The notes: a model not told the origin generated them from the sequence alone. A stretch of 64,000 nucleotides of DNA from Euborellia annulipes (GCA_023213315.1 JAKCPI010012441.1:1-64000); one strand, 5' to 3'. Counted from the first letter of the stretch, positions 53,661 through 63,275 are shown. Numbers and translations are program-made.

Positions 53661-54110
53661 CACTGATTTACAAATATAATTTTTTGAAAATTGGTTATAT
53701 GCAAAATAACTTAGCAAAATTATATCAATTTTCTTTCATGGACCCGTATTTTGTTCTACATAATTTCTCCTAATAATAAATTATAATCCAAAAAATTTAA
53801 TTTCATTTTTTTTGAAATTTTAAAATTTGTGTGCTTTTTCTAAAATTATCTATTAAATTAATTTATTTAGTTAATTATCATTATTTTTTAAATAGATTTA
53901 TTTTGTTTAGACTTTTTTTTATACAAAAAAATCAAGTTATATTGTAATACAATTACATATGATTTTAAATTACAAGCAAACATAAAATTTCTAGAATGAA
54001 AGATGTTTATTAAAGCTTTTGTAGTTCATATTATTATTATTTTGGGAGTTTTTAATTATAGACCACATTTCGTATTAATTATTTATTAAAAATATGATAA
54101 ATACAGTACA
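53661..54110. other. AT-rich sequence, no gene
   Basis: Nothing recognised. Confidence 0.5.
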
Positions 54111-54135
54111 ACGTTTCGACTGTCTGCAGTTAATA
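54111..54135 (-). ncRNA. Degenerate hammerhead-like motif next to a LINE pseudogene
   Basis: The minus strand reads CTGCAGA, 'cagtc', GAAACGTT, 'gtactg'. One core base differs and helix II is absent. It lies immediately 3' of the RT-like pseudogene on the same strand. Confidence 0.35.
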
Positions 54136-54140
54136 ATAAT

Positions 54141-54480
54141 AGAATGAAAGATCAAGTTTTTGACAAAGTAATATAATATCATAGATTTGCTGATAGCCAA
54201 TGGGTTTCAGTACTCTAATTAGATTTTCCTGGTTCATTTCTCCAATGTCCACATATCTTCTAAGATAGGCTTCTCTAAATGGGTGATAAGCGGACATTCC
54301 ATGATAACATTTGCCAAGGTTTCCTCTCTTCTCATTTTACAGACGGTGCATTTATCTTTGGCCATAATTTCCCCCAGTCCATATACATGCATTTACCATT
54401 CCTGTGCCCGAGACCCTCAGCTGACTGAATATCCCAAGTTTGTCCACCTCGCATGAATATAGGAATACTCACCTTGAATA
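54141..54480 (-). pseudogene. LINE ORF2 C-terminal zinc-knuckle region, frameshifted
   Basis: Translating the minus strand gives KDKCTVCKMRREETLANVIM followed by ECPL (54350 down to about 54288). A frame change then leads to PFREAYLRRYVDIGEM and NQENLIRVLKPIGYQQIYD (about 54280 to 54190). C-x2-C, the ETL..V...CP pattern and the following '..FR..Y' are typical of the zinc knuckle at the end of LINE reverse transcriptases. The usual His of the knuckle is Asn here. Upstream RT sequence is not recognisable and stops occur, so this is a dead fragment. The LINE clade cannot be fixed. Confidence 0.7.
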
Positions 54481-54670
54481 ATAACAATCAATATAAAATA
54501 TTATTTAATTATCAGGAGAAGTGGCTGAATGTATGAGTAGTGAGGAGATCAAGGCAGCCAAAGCAATAAAGAAATAATATATATCGAAAAGAAGAAAATT
54601 AATGGCTGAGTGACAATTAACAGGAACAGGTAGTTGTAGGCAGCCAGCAAAGAATAAAAACTTTATTTAA

Positions 54671-54720
54671 ATATCGTCAACGTTTCGGAAACGCATCTCT
54701 CCCATCTTCAGGTCTATAAA
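54671..54720 (-). ncRNA. Hammerhead ribozyme motif, intact core (P3 left)
   Basis: The minus strand reads CTGAAGA, T, helix II GGGA with TTCC (one G-U), GAAACGTT, then 'gacgatat'. The core boxes are complete. Helix I has mismatches, and the triplet is GUU, which NUH allows. Confidence 0.65.
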
Positions 54721-54832
54721 TTTTTAATGTTTTTTAGATTGATGTGCATGTAGTCATATAAAATGTTGCATGTACCATTAGATTTATGTTTAATCGTTTA
54801 TGAGAATTGTAGTAGGTGCCTGGGCTGTATTT

Positions 54833-54865
54833 TTTGTTGAATGGGCCCGAAACATCAGCACTGGC
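54833..54865 (+). ncRNA. Decayed hammerhead motif (P3 right)
   Basis: 'tgttgaatgggcccgaaac', then 'atcagc'. The CUGANGA box and half of helix II are lost. GAAACAUC remains. Confidence 0.4.
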
Positions 54866-54970
54866 CATGATTAAAAGATATTTAAATAAAGTTTTTATTC
54901 TTTTTTGGCTGCCTACATCCCCATATTCATGTTAAAAATATACTTCTCTTTCGCTTTATTTTACACACTT

Positions 54971-55012
54971 GTTGACGTTTCGGCCGTTATTCCGGCCTTC
55001 ATCAGGACATTG
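54971..55012 (-). ncRNA. Hammerhead ribozyme motif, near-canonical (P2 left)
   Basis: On the minus strand: CTGATGA (54999-55005), one unpaired A, helix II GGCC with GGCC (54994-54997 and 54982-54985) around 'ggaataac', GAAA, then CGTC. All invariant core bases are present. Helix I pairs TGT/ACA next to one mismatch. One of the best ribozyme candidates here. Confidence 0.78.
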
Positions 55013-55065
55013 TTCACACAAACGTCAGTAGATGCCAAGAGCCTCTCTAAGCTCGAGCCAAACAA

Positions 55066-55115
55066 CACATTGTCCTGATGAAGACCTGAATATCGGCCGA
55101 AACGTCGACAAGTGT
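55066..55115 (+). ncRNA. Hammerhead ribozyme motif, near-canonical (P2 right)
   Basis: Helix I TTGTC (55070-55074) with GACAA (55107-55111), extendable by CAC/GTG past a bulged A. Core CTGATGA (55075-55081), one A, helix II GACC with GGCC (one mismatch), GAAA (55099-55102), then CGTC. The divergent orientation relative to 54971-55012 means the two cleavage sites face outwards from a shared centre. Confidence 0.78.
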
Positions 55116-55188
55116 ATAAAATAAAGCGAAAGAGAAATATATTTTTTCTTTATTGCTTTTGGCTGCCTCGATCCTCACTACTCATTAT

Positions 55189-55269
55189 TTAAGACTTTTT
55201 TCGGCATCTTAGGCCACTTAGTTCACATCCCTATTTATTTCAATTAAATGGTAGCCAATTTAAGACTAA
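55189..55269 (-). mobile_element. SINE tail fragment
   Basis: 'taagacttttttcggcatc', 'ttaggccacttagtt' and 'tttcaattaaatggtagcc' are the complement of the SINE body and tail seen at 61903-61985. Confidence 0.6.
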
Positions 55270-57196
55270 CTTTTTTTAATCTTAATAATAATTCCAGTTT
55301 TTCTGGTCACCCTGTACAAAATAAACATGACTTAATTATTATTACCTGTTGAAATTTTAAGAGAAATTTTTTTTTTGTTGCTGTAAATTTGTCAAACATG
55401 ACATGGACGGCTTCCTGGCACAGGATATTTATCCAATGGGGACAATCAAGTCTTTTGTTGTGTTCACCGAGAAAAAGACCTTCTGAATTTATCAACAAAC
55501 GCAATGTTTATCAGCCTCTCTGTTAGTCCCTCACTCTCTGTACATAGCCGTACATACAAATGGGTTAATTAATAAATGGATGACAATCTCCTCCACTTTG
55601 TTACCTTTTTTTTTTATTATTAATTACCTATCTCGGTGAAAAATGGTTTGAAATGATAAATAAAGGACAATCATAATAAATAAATAAATTTTATATTAAA
55701 ATACGTGAGATATTTTTTTTTTTTTTCATCCGTTTTCATTTCAAACAGGAAATTTAATTTATAATTGAATCATATTTATATTATATTCAGAATGAAAATT
55801 GGAGATTATTTTATTGTATATATATGTGTGTGTGTGTGTGTGTGTCTCCCCTTGCATTTGCTTGAGATTTTTTCTCTCTTTCTCTCTCTCTCAAGAGAAT
55901 AATGAATGAATGAATGAATGACGCAAAGGGCAGCTGGCAATGTGACCCAATTGCGTCTGTGCGTGTGTGTCTCACACACTCTTTCTCACCCACACAGATG
56001 CTGTATACTAACTAGAAGACACGTGGGCCTTCTTTTTTTTGGGTTTTCTTTGATTGAATCACAAGTAAAGATTGCTTTGATTGAAGTGAGAACATACAAG
56101 TTTACGTGTAATATAGTTTTGAAATTATTGAAATTTAAACAGCGAGATTATTATACTTGGACAGTGAAATTATTCAACTTTCCCCAGGGAGGTATATAGT
56201 ATGAATAACTCTCCACAAACTTAATGCAAATTAGGCATAAATTGTCCTCTAATTCCTAATTATTTTGAACAATTTTGGTCAACTGGATTTTCAGTTAACC
56301 AACTCAATTCGTCTTTCCCTTCCTACTTGCCCGATTGCATAAAAGAGTACTTAAATTGTGAGTTGAAGATTTTGTTACTAATTAACAGAATTAGTCACTA
56401 TATATATCGTATTATTATTATGAGTGAAGAAAAAACTTAAAAAAAAAAGTAACGTAAAATTAAAATTTAAATCAGGTGAATTTTTAATTTCATGTTCGAT
56501 AAGAGCTCTCTCCTTCTTTATCGAATAATTAAAAGAAATATTAGCAATTAAAAAAAATTCTCCTGAATTAAATTTTAATTTGCCAAAGCATAGCGTTTTA
56601 TTTAATTTCAATTAAACTTACAATTGGCATACCGCATCATGTCATCTAACTAAACTAGAGCTAATTTAAAAGAGACAGTAATTTATCTAGATAACTGATA
56701 CGTATTATTGAATTTTAACTTAATTCTAAAAAAAAAAAGAAAACTTCGAGATTTGTCAATGTTGATAAATAAATCTTTTTTTTTTATCAGATAAAAATAA
56801 TAAAGGAGAAAAACTCTAGTGTGTGAAAAATTTTCCTCTTTCTATTTTTTTTTTTTTTTTTTTTTTTTTCTTTTTTTTTCCTTCCTCCTTCCCACTCACA
56901 CTCCCTCTCTCGCACCCTCGCCCCTTGATAATTTAAGGTTAGACCGTTTGAAATTTTTAATTAATATAGGGGTTTGGGGGTTTTGTTTTTTCCTTTTTGT
57001 CTTCTTTTTCTTTTTTTTTTTTATTTTTTTTTATTATATATTAATATTTTAATTATTTATTTTTTTTTTTTTTTTTTTTCTTGGCAATATATAAATTTTA
57101 TTTATAGTGTAAATATTGAGGAGTAGCCAGCTAAGTGGTCATTATACTCTCGTTACTCTTAACCTCTCTATAGCATATATTATAAATGTTAACATA
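55270..57196. other. AT-rich sequence with microsatellites, no gene
   Basis: A (TG)n run is at 55825-55845, (TC)n at 55872-55892, (AATG)n at 55900-55920, and long poly-T at 56846-56868 and 57060-57079. Frames 55307-57052 (several, both strands) are low-complexity or lack domains. 'gcgtctgtgcgtgtgtgtc' at 55952 is part of another TG-rich patch. Confidence 0.55.
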
Positions 57197-57752
57197 TAAA
57201 AATTAAAAAAATCTGGTGTGACTGGGTCTCACCAGAATTTTTGTGTCGACATGTATTTAGTTTCCGACAGTACAGTACATTTGAATTCAAGATGTAAAAT
57301 ACTTATAGTTTGTTACCATGTCAACCATTTCTTCTATCTTTCCTATGGAGTACAAGAGTAAAGTGGTCTTCATAAGATTTCACTGGAAAAATCTAAAAAA
57401 TAATTGATTTATAAATTTTAATCAAATTCGTTGGAGCGAATTTTGAAAAAATCGAAAAAACTCATCAGTACAAGTACTAGTATTTTTTGACCGATTTTGA
57501 TTAAAAGCTTATTTTCATGTCTCAGGTGGGGGGGGGGGGGTAATTTAAAAATTTCAACCCCCTAGCTCAATTCCTTCATGGTTTAAATTGAACACATACA
57601 CAGACAGACCATGTTGCAAAAACCATTTTTTTGAACTCAGGGGACCTCAAAACGTATATCTCCATCAAAATTGAATTTTTGACATGAATCCAATAATTTC
57701 TCTCTATATATATATTACCATATAAGTTATAGGTGAGAGAAAGTAAAAATAA
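57197..57752 (-). mobile_element. Family D repeat, copy D12
   Basis: A collapsed hairpin ('aatctggtgtgactgggtctc'), 'gtttccgacagtacag', 'gttaccatgtcaacc', 'catcagtacaagtactag', a G-run (57528-57540), 'cagacagaccatgttgc', 'ctcaggggacctcaaaacg' and the terminus 'ataggtgagagaaagtaaaa'. Confidence 0.82.
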
Positions 57753-58034
57753 ATTCTGTACTAACAAGTAATTAATTCCAAACAGATTGTTAAGTCGTGA
57801 ATTGCAGAGCTGTAGCCCTCCCCCGTCCCCCTGAAAGCCCGAAAAATTATAAATTCAGAGAAATACCGGTACACATGTAAAGAGAGAAACAAGTTGTTAA
57901 AATTTTAAATTTTTAATAGGAGAATTTAATTTAATTTTAATTTTAAATTTAATTCTCCTATTAAAGCATAATGTTTCAACTAGAGCCAACGGTTACCTGT
58001 TTAAAATTAAATAAAATTTTAAATAACTTTTTGA
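57753..58034. other. AT-rich sequence with a short palindrome
   Basis: 'ttaataggagaatttaattt' and 'aaatttaattctcctattaa' form a palindrome at 57914-57966. The GC-rich 'gagctgtagccctcccccg' at 57808-57826 is unexplained. Confidence 0.5.
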
Positions 58035-58125
58035 TAGAATTTTTAAAAAATATTTTAAAATTTATTCATTTGGGAGAGGGGAAATTTCCTCTTGGATCAT
58101 CCATACCCCCTCCCCCTTGAAAAAC
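58035..58125. repeat. Left member of a widely spaced inverted repeat
   Basis: 'aaaatttattcatttgggagagg', then 'ggaaatttcctcttggatcat', is complementary to 59610-59685 ('atgatccgagagg', 'cccctcccaaatgaataaat'). The two lie about 1.5 kb apart with family T, D and HHR sequence between them. Confidence 0.6.
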
Positions 58126-58934
58126 TTACTGATGAATTGTTTTAATTCTATATTCCCTACTATTTTGAAAGTAAACATATTTGTTCAGACTACATTAATT
58201 TTCTTGAAAAATAATTTATTGTTTAAAGCAGAAGTACAAGATTAATAAAATAATAATTTAGCTGCCTTATACAATATATAATAGTATTTTTTATGTGATT
58301 CATTAATTTCTTGGAGCTCTATATTATTATTATTCGAGATATAGGCCTATAATTATAATAAAATAGGTCAGAGTTGTTTTCTTATTTTTAACACAGAAGT
58401 AGAAAAAAAAATGATTGTATTTATATAAATAAAATGAATTAAATTTAGACAAAACATTTCAAGGAGAAAGTGCTATGGTGGGTGCGGAATGTCATGCCAA
58501 AGAAGTCATCGCCCTCCCCTTTTTTTTCCCTCCCCACAATGACCTCCTGACCCAGCCTCAGTTTCAGACTCATCAGTCGGGAATTCGTCGTTAAACAAAC
58601 AATTTACAGACACTCAATCATCCAATACTTTTACAAATCAATTTACAAAAACAATAAAATACTAATATGAATGCAAATTTTATAAAATTAAACATTCTTT
58701 TGATTTTTGCCGTCATTCTCATAGAAATGGTAGATGATATTGAAATTGTTTTAATTTTATTTCTAGTTTAGCTGGGTATTTATTTTTTTTAGAAATACAA
58801 TTAATTAATGCTTAGATATTCACAGCAAGCTTGAAGGGCCGTAGATACTAATTTCTTCAATAGAAAGAAGTCGAATAATAGCAAAGAAACTACAATTGGA
58901 CGATGTTATGCACTAAGAAAGCAAGCGCTATTAA
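58126..58934. other. AT-rich sequence, no gene
   Basis: A less AT-rich stretch at 58465-58600 ('catcgccctcccctttttttt', 'gacctcctgacccagcctc') has no frame. Confidence 0.5.
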
Positions 58935-59085
58935 TCTAAATCTGCCCGAGTAAAAATGTTTAAAAATGGTGGAGGGATATACACGCCCGCAGCTAGTCTG
59001 CATAGTGAACCTTTAGGGATATACACGCCCACACCAGGGATACACACTTTTCTTCTGGTCACTTTCGATCTACTGTAAGTGTCGC
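58935..59085. mobile_element. Family T inverted repeat, copy T4
   Basis: The left end 'cccgagtaaaaatgtttaaaa' is followed by 'ggatatacacgcccgcag', 'gtctgcatagtgaaccttta', 'acacgcccacaccaggg', then 'cttttcttctggtcac' and 'cgatctactgtaagtg'. It is cut off where family D hairpin sequence starts. It gives the left terminus that T1 lacks. Confidence 0.65.
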
Positions 59086-59113
59086 TGTCTTACCTTCAGT
59101 AAGAGAAAGTTGT

Positions 59114-59341
59114 TTAGGACGATAAGGAAAAAAACAACAACTTCCTTTTCCTCTCTCGCCACTTCAATACAGGTGCCATCTTCAGTGCATATATGAATTT
59201 TTTGAGAGATATTGTCAATATTATAAAAAATTCATATATGTACTGAAGATGGCACCTATATAGGAGCCGAAATGTTTGCAATAAATTGAAGTGGTGCTAA
59301 AGTAAAAGGAAGCTGTTTTTTTTTTCTTCTTATCGTCCTAA
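59114..59341. mobile_element. Inverted-repeat HHR element with 13-bp perfect ends
   Basis: The ends TTAGGACGATAAG and CTTATCGTCCTAA are perfect complements. Next inside are 'acttcaata'/'ttgaagt' and 'ggtgccatcttcagt'/'actgaagatggcacc'. The centre is 'aattcatatatg'-rich. It has clean boundaries inside a family D hairpin. Confidence 0.82.
59237..59278 (+). ncRNA. Hammerhead-like motif, damaged triplet
   Basis: CTGAAGA (59243-59249), T, helix II GGC with GCC (59251-59253 and 59266-59268), GAAA (59269-59272), then TGTT instead of CGTY. The left-arm copy (59165-59180) retains only CTGAAGATGGCACC on the minus strand. Confidence 0.6.
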
Positions 59342-59545
59342 TCAACGATTCCCAGCTGTAACACATTTACTGAAGAGAAAGTTGTGTTCTGTGCTTGTCA
59401 CACCAGATTTTTTTGTGTCGGCATATATTTAGTTTCCGCCAATATATTAAAATTCAAGATGTACAATTTATAAACATGGGAAAACCAATACTTTCTCTAT
59501 ATATTAACATACGGGTGGGGGGGGGTATATATAGAAGTAAGAGAA

Positions 59546-59686
59546 AGTAAAAAGAATCTGAAAATTCATTAAAATAGCAAAGTTATTTGAGACAAAGACC
59601 TAAATTTGGGTTCGAATGATCCGAGAGGTGATTTCCCCTCCCAAATGAATAAATTTTAAAGAATATAAAATATTTTATATAATTTC
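59546..59686. repeat. Right member of the 1.5-kb-spaced inverted repeat
   Basis: 'gatccgagaggtgatttcc' and 'cctcccaaatgaataaat' match the complement of 58050-58110. It also supplies the target duplication of the next MITE. Confidence 0.55.
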
Positions 59687-60080
59687 TAGGAACCGACCGA
59701 ATATTCGGTTTCGGTTACGGTTTCGGCCAGTTTCGGCCAAAAATCATGGTTTCGGCCGTGCTGTAGTTTCGGTTTCGGCCAAAAAGTAGCCGAAACTTTC
59801 GGCCGGCCGAAACCAGAATCTGAAAAATGAGATGAGATTCGCATGCAAAAAAAAAGGTCAAATGATTTGCACTTGAGGGAGAAAAAAATTTAGTCTCCCT
59901 AAAAAAAGGTAAAATAATTTTCACTGGAGGGAAAAAATTCAAAAAAAAAAAAAAAAAAGGTAAAATGAAAAAAAATTTATAGGAAATACAAGTTTCGGTT
60001 TCGGTTACGGTTTCGGCCGAAACTAAGGTTGAGGCCGAATATTCGGTTTCGGCTGAAAATCTTGTTTCGGTCGGACCCTA
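59687..60080. mobile_element. TTCGG-rich MITE with exact 8-bp TSD (394 bp)
   Basis: Its ends are TAGGAACCGACCGAA and TTCGGTCGGACCCTA (13 of 15 bases complementary). Both flanks are ATAATTTC (59679-59686 and 60081-60088). Inside, 'cggtttcgg' and 'ttcggcc' units are repeated in both orientations in two clusters (59690-59815 and 59990-60070), around an A-rich middle. The 8-bp TSD suggests hAT or a similar superfamily. The minus frame 59715-59942 is only this repeat. Confidence 0.85.
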
Positions 60081-60956
60081 ATAATTTCTAACAGCATTTA
60101 AAATTTGAACACCCTAAGTTTCCCACACTGATAAGCTTAAAGATTCAATAATTTGACTTCTGGAAAATGATTAACTTAAGCCTACGGGAGAGCATCGTTA
60201 AAATGTAATTTCAAGTCTATCAATAAATATGTAAAGTCAAAGGGCTTCGGTTCAGTAGCCTTAAAAACTTGGACCTACTTATTGTCTATTACGAACTTCA
60301 TAATTACATATTATTTAGAATTTAATTGATTGATAATGTACTTCTTGAATTTATCATCTTATCATGTGTTGACTCGTGTTTGGTCACTACATTTTATATA
60401 CATTATATTATTAATAAGTAGCGGAAAAAGCATAAACGTGTTTTCCTATTTGACTTTTCATGTACTGGGTTTCTTCTTGTGACTCATAAATAACGTAACA
60501 ATGTTGTGATTCATAAAAAAAAAATTTATTAACATATTCTGAAGAAAGTTGAAAGGCGGTACTAAAATTTCGTAAAAAATTATGACTCTTCTTCTCTATT
60601 CATTCAGTATGTTGCTCATTCATAGAAGAAATTTTTGCTATAACCTGTGTACAGTAATTATTAGTTGGTCCTCAATCGTTTGTTGCTATATAGCCATAAT
60701 TTTTTTCACTTAAAATTTGAACTGGAGTACAATTCGCATCACTATCGACAGTGGTTTTTTTATATAGACTACATATTATATTATTATTTAATTAATTAAA
60801 GCATACAGCTACTGATTTTTCCTAATGATGTGAGTAGGGACACGAAAAAAGTATCGATACTTTACACATATGAGTACTTAATTGCCTGTACTAGTATTTT
60901 TTTTACTCTGTATATTACGATATAATTTATTCAGGCACAATTACTTACAAATGGTA
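60081..60956. other. AT-rich sequence, no gene
   Basis: Nothing recognised. Confidence 0.55.
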
Positions 60957-61193
60957 CATTGGCGTAGCCAGAAATTTTTGGTGGGGGGATCAAGAAATTT
61001 TTTTCAAAAATTTAAGATTATTTTAGGGTATTTATAAATCATTTTGGTTTGTTTTTTAGCTAGAGTAAATTATTATATTTTACTTTCTCTTATCCTATAT
61101 GAAATATAATTTGTATTAAAAATCTAGTCATGGCTTGGGTCCCATGGGGGGGGGGGGTTGAACCCCCCCCCCCCCCTCCTGGCTACGCTTATG
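60957..61193. mobile_element. hAT-like MITE with G- and C-runs
   Basis: The left end CATTGGCGTAGCCAG faces the right end CTGGCTACGCTTATG, with a G-run (61145-61157) next to a C-run (61163-61176) near the right. It contains a family D terminus-like 'ttttactttctcttatcc' (61078-61095). The flanks 'aaatggta' and 'ccagggta' match only partly, so the TSD is doubtful. The ends are related to the 35330 MITE (GGCGTAGC). Confidence 0.65.
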
Positions 61194-61690
61194 CCAGGGT
61201 ATTTTATGGCTGGTAGAATTTTAATCAGGAATCAAGTGCAATTATCGATACTTTTTTTTCGATACCGCATCCCTAGATGTGAGAGGCATGGTCTCAAAAA
61301 TTAGTTTTGTTGGCTGGATTTTATTTATCTAATTTCCCTTTTACACTATTGTAGAACTATCTATTAACTGGGAAAATTATTATAATTATAAAGATAAATA
61401 AATATAAGATTTCTCTTTAGGAATTTTTATACTTACAAATAAAAGATTTTTAGTGTTAATAAAATTTTAATAATCGTCCATTCACTTTACCTGCTTTGTC
61501 TATCATAAATTACATAAATTACTTCGTATTTTGTTATGGATGGCAGGCAATCTAATTGTCCAACTCATTAATAGTTTTTCGATTAATTGCAGCAGAGCTG
61601 GCCACTTATGCGAAGTCTTCTCTAGAGTTTTTATACAACTTTACTCTACAAAAATTCCGGATAATTAGAAGAGAGATAAAATTATTTTCT
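61194..61690. other. AT-rich sequence, no gene
   Basis: Nothing recognised. Confidence 0.5.
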
Positions 61691-61855
61691 AGATGAGTTT
61701 GTGTTTAATTAAGTATATCCCTCTCTGGACTCGTACCAGGACTTCCCGCATTCACAGCGGACGGACAGCCATTCTGGCGCGAAAGAGGGAAATCCTGGTA
61801 TGAGTCCAGGGAGTGTGAGATATGCTTAATCAAACACAAATCCAAATCCAAATGA
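61691..61855. mobile_element. MITE-like inverted repeat
   Basis: The left arm 'tttgtgtttaattaagtat' and 'ctctggactcgtaccagga' faces the right arm 'tcctggtatgagtccaggga' and 'atgcttaatcaaacacaaa'. The GC-rich centre is 'ttcacagcggacggacagcc'. The minus frame 61705-61887 is an accident of this repeat. Confidence 0.75.
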
Positions 61856-61902
61856 CTGATATCTATACAGAAATGGCCTTCATACAAAGCTCTGTTTTTT
61901 TA

Positions 61903-62080
61903 ATTTTATTTAAGGTCTTTTTTCAACATCGGAGGCCATTTTTTTCTATTTATTTCAATTATTGGTAGCCAATTAAATTGAAATAGATTTTTACCATCAC
62001 ACGGGATGCGAACTCGCGACCATTCGTACAGAAGTCCAGCACGCTAACCCCAACACCAAGGCCCCGAGGGCATTGATACT
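61903..62080 (-). mobile_element. tRNA-derived SINE (most complete copy with tail)
   Basis: On the minus strand: the head 'ccctcggggccttggtgttgg' with the A-box 'ggtgttggggttagcgtg' (62039-62060), B-box GAGTTCGCATCCC (62003-62015), the body 'aattggctaccaataattg', and the tail 'ggcctccgatgttgaaaaaag' and 'accttaaataaa'. It shows that the separately seen head and tail fragments belong to one family. Confidence 0.78.
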
Positions 62081-62804
62081 TAATAAATCTACTTGAGATT
62101 TGCGTTGCCTACCTTCCAACAACCAAATACGAATTAACTAAAAAGATAAAACAGCGCTCACATTCAATTTCGAAATTACAAAGTATTCAAAGATTCTCTA
62201 TTTATAAATCAATACTTTTCTAAAAAAAATAATTAACCAATTAGCACCTTTCTAAAAATTTCCCTTCTAATATTATTATTATTATTAAAATCAATTAAAG
62301 AAACCCGTTTACCAATCCATTTTGAGATTATTATTATTTGTTTTCTTTTATTTTTTTATTTATTTCTTCTCTCTCTCTCTCTTTTTCCTCGAGACCAATC
62401 TCCTCATTTGACCGAAACTGACACACTCACACACTCGTGCACTTATATACAGAGAGTGATTCCAATCGATTCCTTTTCTATATACACTCAATCTTGTTTT
62501 CTTATCAAGGAACCCTTCAAACTCGAAGCCCAAAAGGGCGTCACATCACATCACTTGGTCTCTCTTATCAAGAGAAAAAAAAAATCTATTAAGAAAAGAG
62601 TTAAAAATATTTATTAAGAAAATATATAAATAAAATATTTTTTAAAACTCAAAAAGAATATTATATTATTTAAATATTTAACAAGTGTTTGTTTTTGATT
62701 CTGGAAGATAGGCAACTCAAATTACAAACTCACTGAATTTTTCATTTAATTTATTGTTTTATTTCTGAATATTTGATAACTGCAGAAGGTAAAAAAGAAG
62801 GAAT
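62081..62804. other. AT-rich sequence, no gene
   Basis: (TC)n at 62369-62383 and a plus frame 62408-62617 without recognisable domain. Confidence 0.5.
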
Positions 62805-62865
62805 ATTTCCAAGAAGAATGCAACCAAATTGTATTTCATTAAATTTAATAAAAATTTCTAATCAC

Positions 62866-62908
62866 TTGCTAAAGTTTCAGTTGGGGTTTGAACTATCATC
62901 GGAGCTCT
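62866..62908 (-). ncRNA. Hammerhead-like motif (left arm)
   Basis: The minus strand reads CCGATGA (one change), 'ta', helix II GTT with AAC, then 'tGAAACTTT' and 'agc'. Both CUGANGA and the triplet are altered. Confidence 0.45.
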
Positions 62909-62972
62909 GATATTGTCTTTATATTTTAATAATATACATACTAACTATTATCACAATAAAGATAAAATCATT

Positions 62973-63135
62973 ACTAGCCTATATATAAAGCGCTAGCCAC
63001 TGTGTGTAGTGTGTATGTGCCTGTCAAGTCGCTGATTTGCTAGAGAAAAAGGAAGTGGAGTTATAGAGGGAAATGTAGAACTTTAAAACTTTTGAAATTG
63101 CTCGCCGAAGGCGTTTTGCCACCCGAAATATTTGC
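62973..63135 (+). mobile_element. Helitron-like repeat H7
   Basis: 'ctatatataaagcgctagcc' and 'actgtgtgtagtgtgtatg', then 'ggaagtggagttatagaggg', 'aactttaaaacttttgaaat' and the hairpin CGCC-gaa-GGCG (63102-63112). Same block order as H1 and H2, in the opposite orientation. Confidence 0.5.
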
Positions 63136-63227
63136 AAAATATTTGCAAATAAATAGTAGATAAAGAGACACTTTTTATTTCCCCTATTTTTCAATAGTTA
63201 AAATGTATTTTATTAGAACAAGACATT

Positions 63228-63275
63228 ATCACAGCTCCGATGATGGTCCGAACCCGAACCGAAACGTTAGCATGT
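63228..63275 (+). ncRNA. Hammerhead-like motif (right arm)
   Basis: CCGATGA (63237-63243, one change from CUGAUGA), T, helix II GGT with ACC inside GGTCCG/CGAACC, GAAA (63261-63264), CGTT, then 'agcatgtg'. Helix I GCT/AGC is extended by CAC/GTG past a small internal loop. Confidence 0.6.

Larger units (their letters stand above)
54636..54916. mobile_element. Inverted-repeat HHR element P3, nested in P2
   Basis: The ends 'gtaggcagccagcaaag' and 'tttttggctgcctac' are complementary, as are 'aataaaaactttatttaaat' and 'atttaaataaagtttttatt'. It holds a minus-strand motif on the left and a plus-strand motif on the right. Confidence 0.8.
54531..55188. mobile_element. Inverted-repeat HHR element P2, containing element P3
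   Basis: The left end 'gtatgagtagtgagg' and 'aaggcagccaaagcaataaag' faces the right end 'ctttattgcttttggctgcc' and 'cctcactactcat'. It is the same subfamily as 27645-27985, with matching sequence between the motifs ('gatgccaagagcctctctaag' here, 'gttgccaagagcctctctga' there). A second HHR element (54636-54916) sits in the left arm. Confidence 0.82.
59086..59545 (-). mobile_element. Family D repeat, copy D13, hairpin split by an HHR element
   Basis: The left hairpin strand (59088-59113, 'cttcagtaagagaaagttg') and right strand (59375-59410, 'gagaaagttgtgttctgtgc', 'gtcacaccagatt') are separated by the element at 59114-59341 and a short hAT-like remnant ('cgattcccagctgtaac'). Then come 'agtttccgccaatatatt' and a terminus with a G-run (59515-59525). 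The centre of D is deleted. Confidence 0.7.

Noticed and set aside
56819..57052. 77-codon Phe-rich frame
   Set aside because: It is produced by poly-T runs.
59715..59942. 75-codon minus frame
   Set aside because: It lies inside the TTCGG-rich MITE and lacks any domain.
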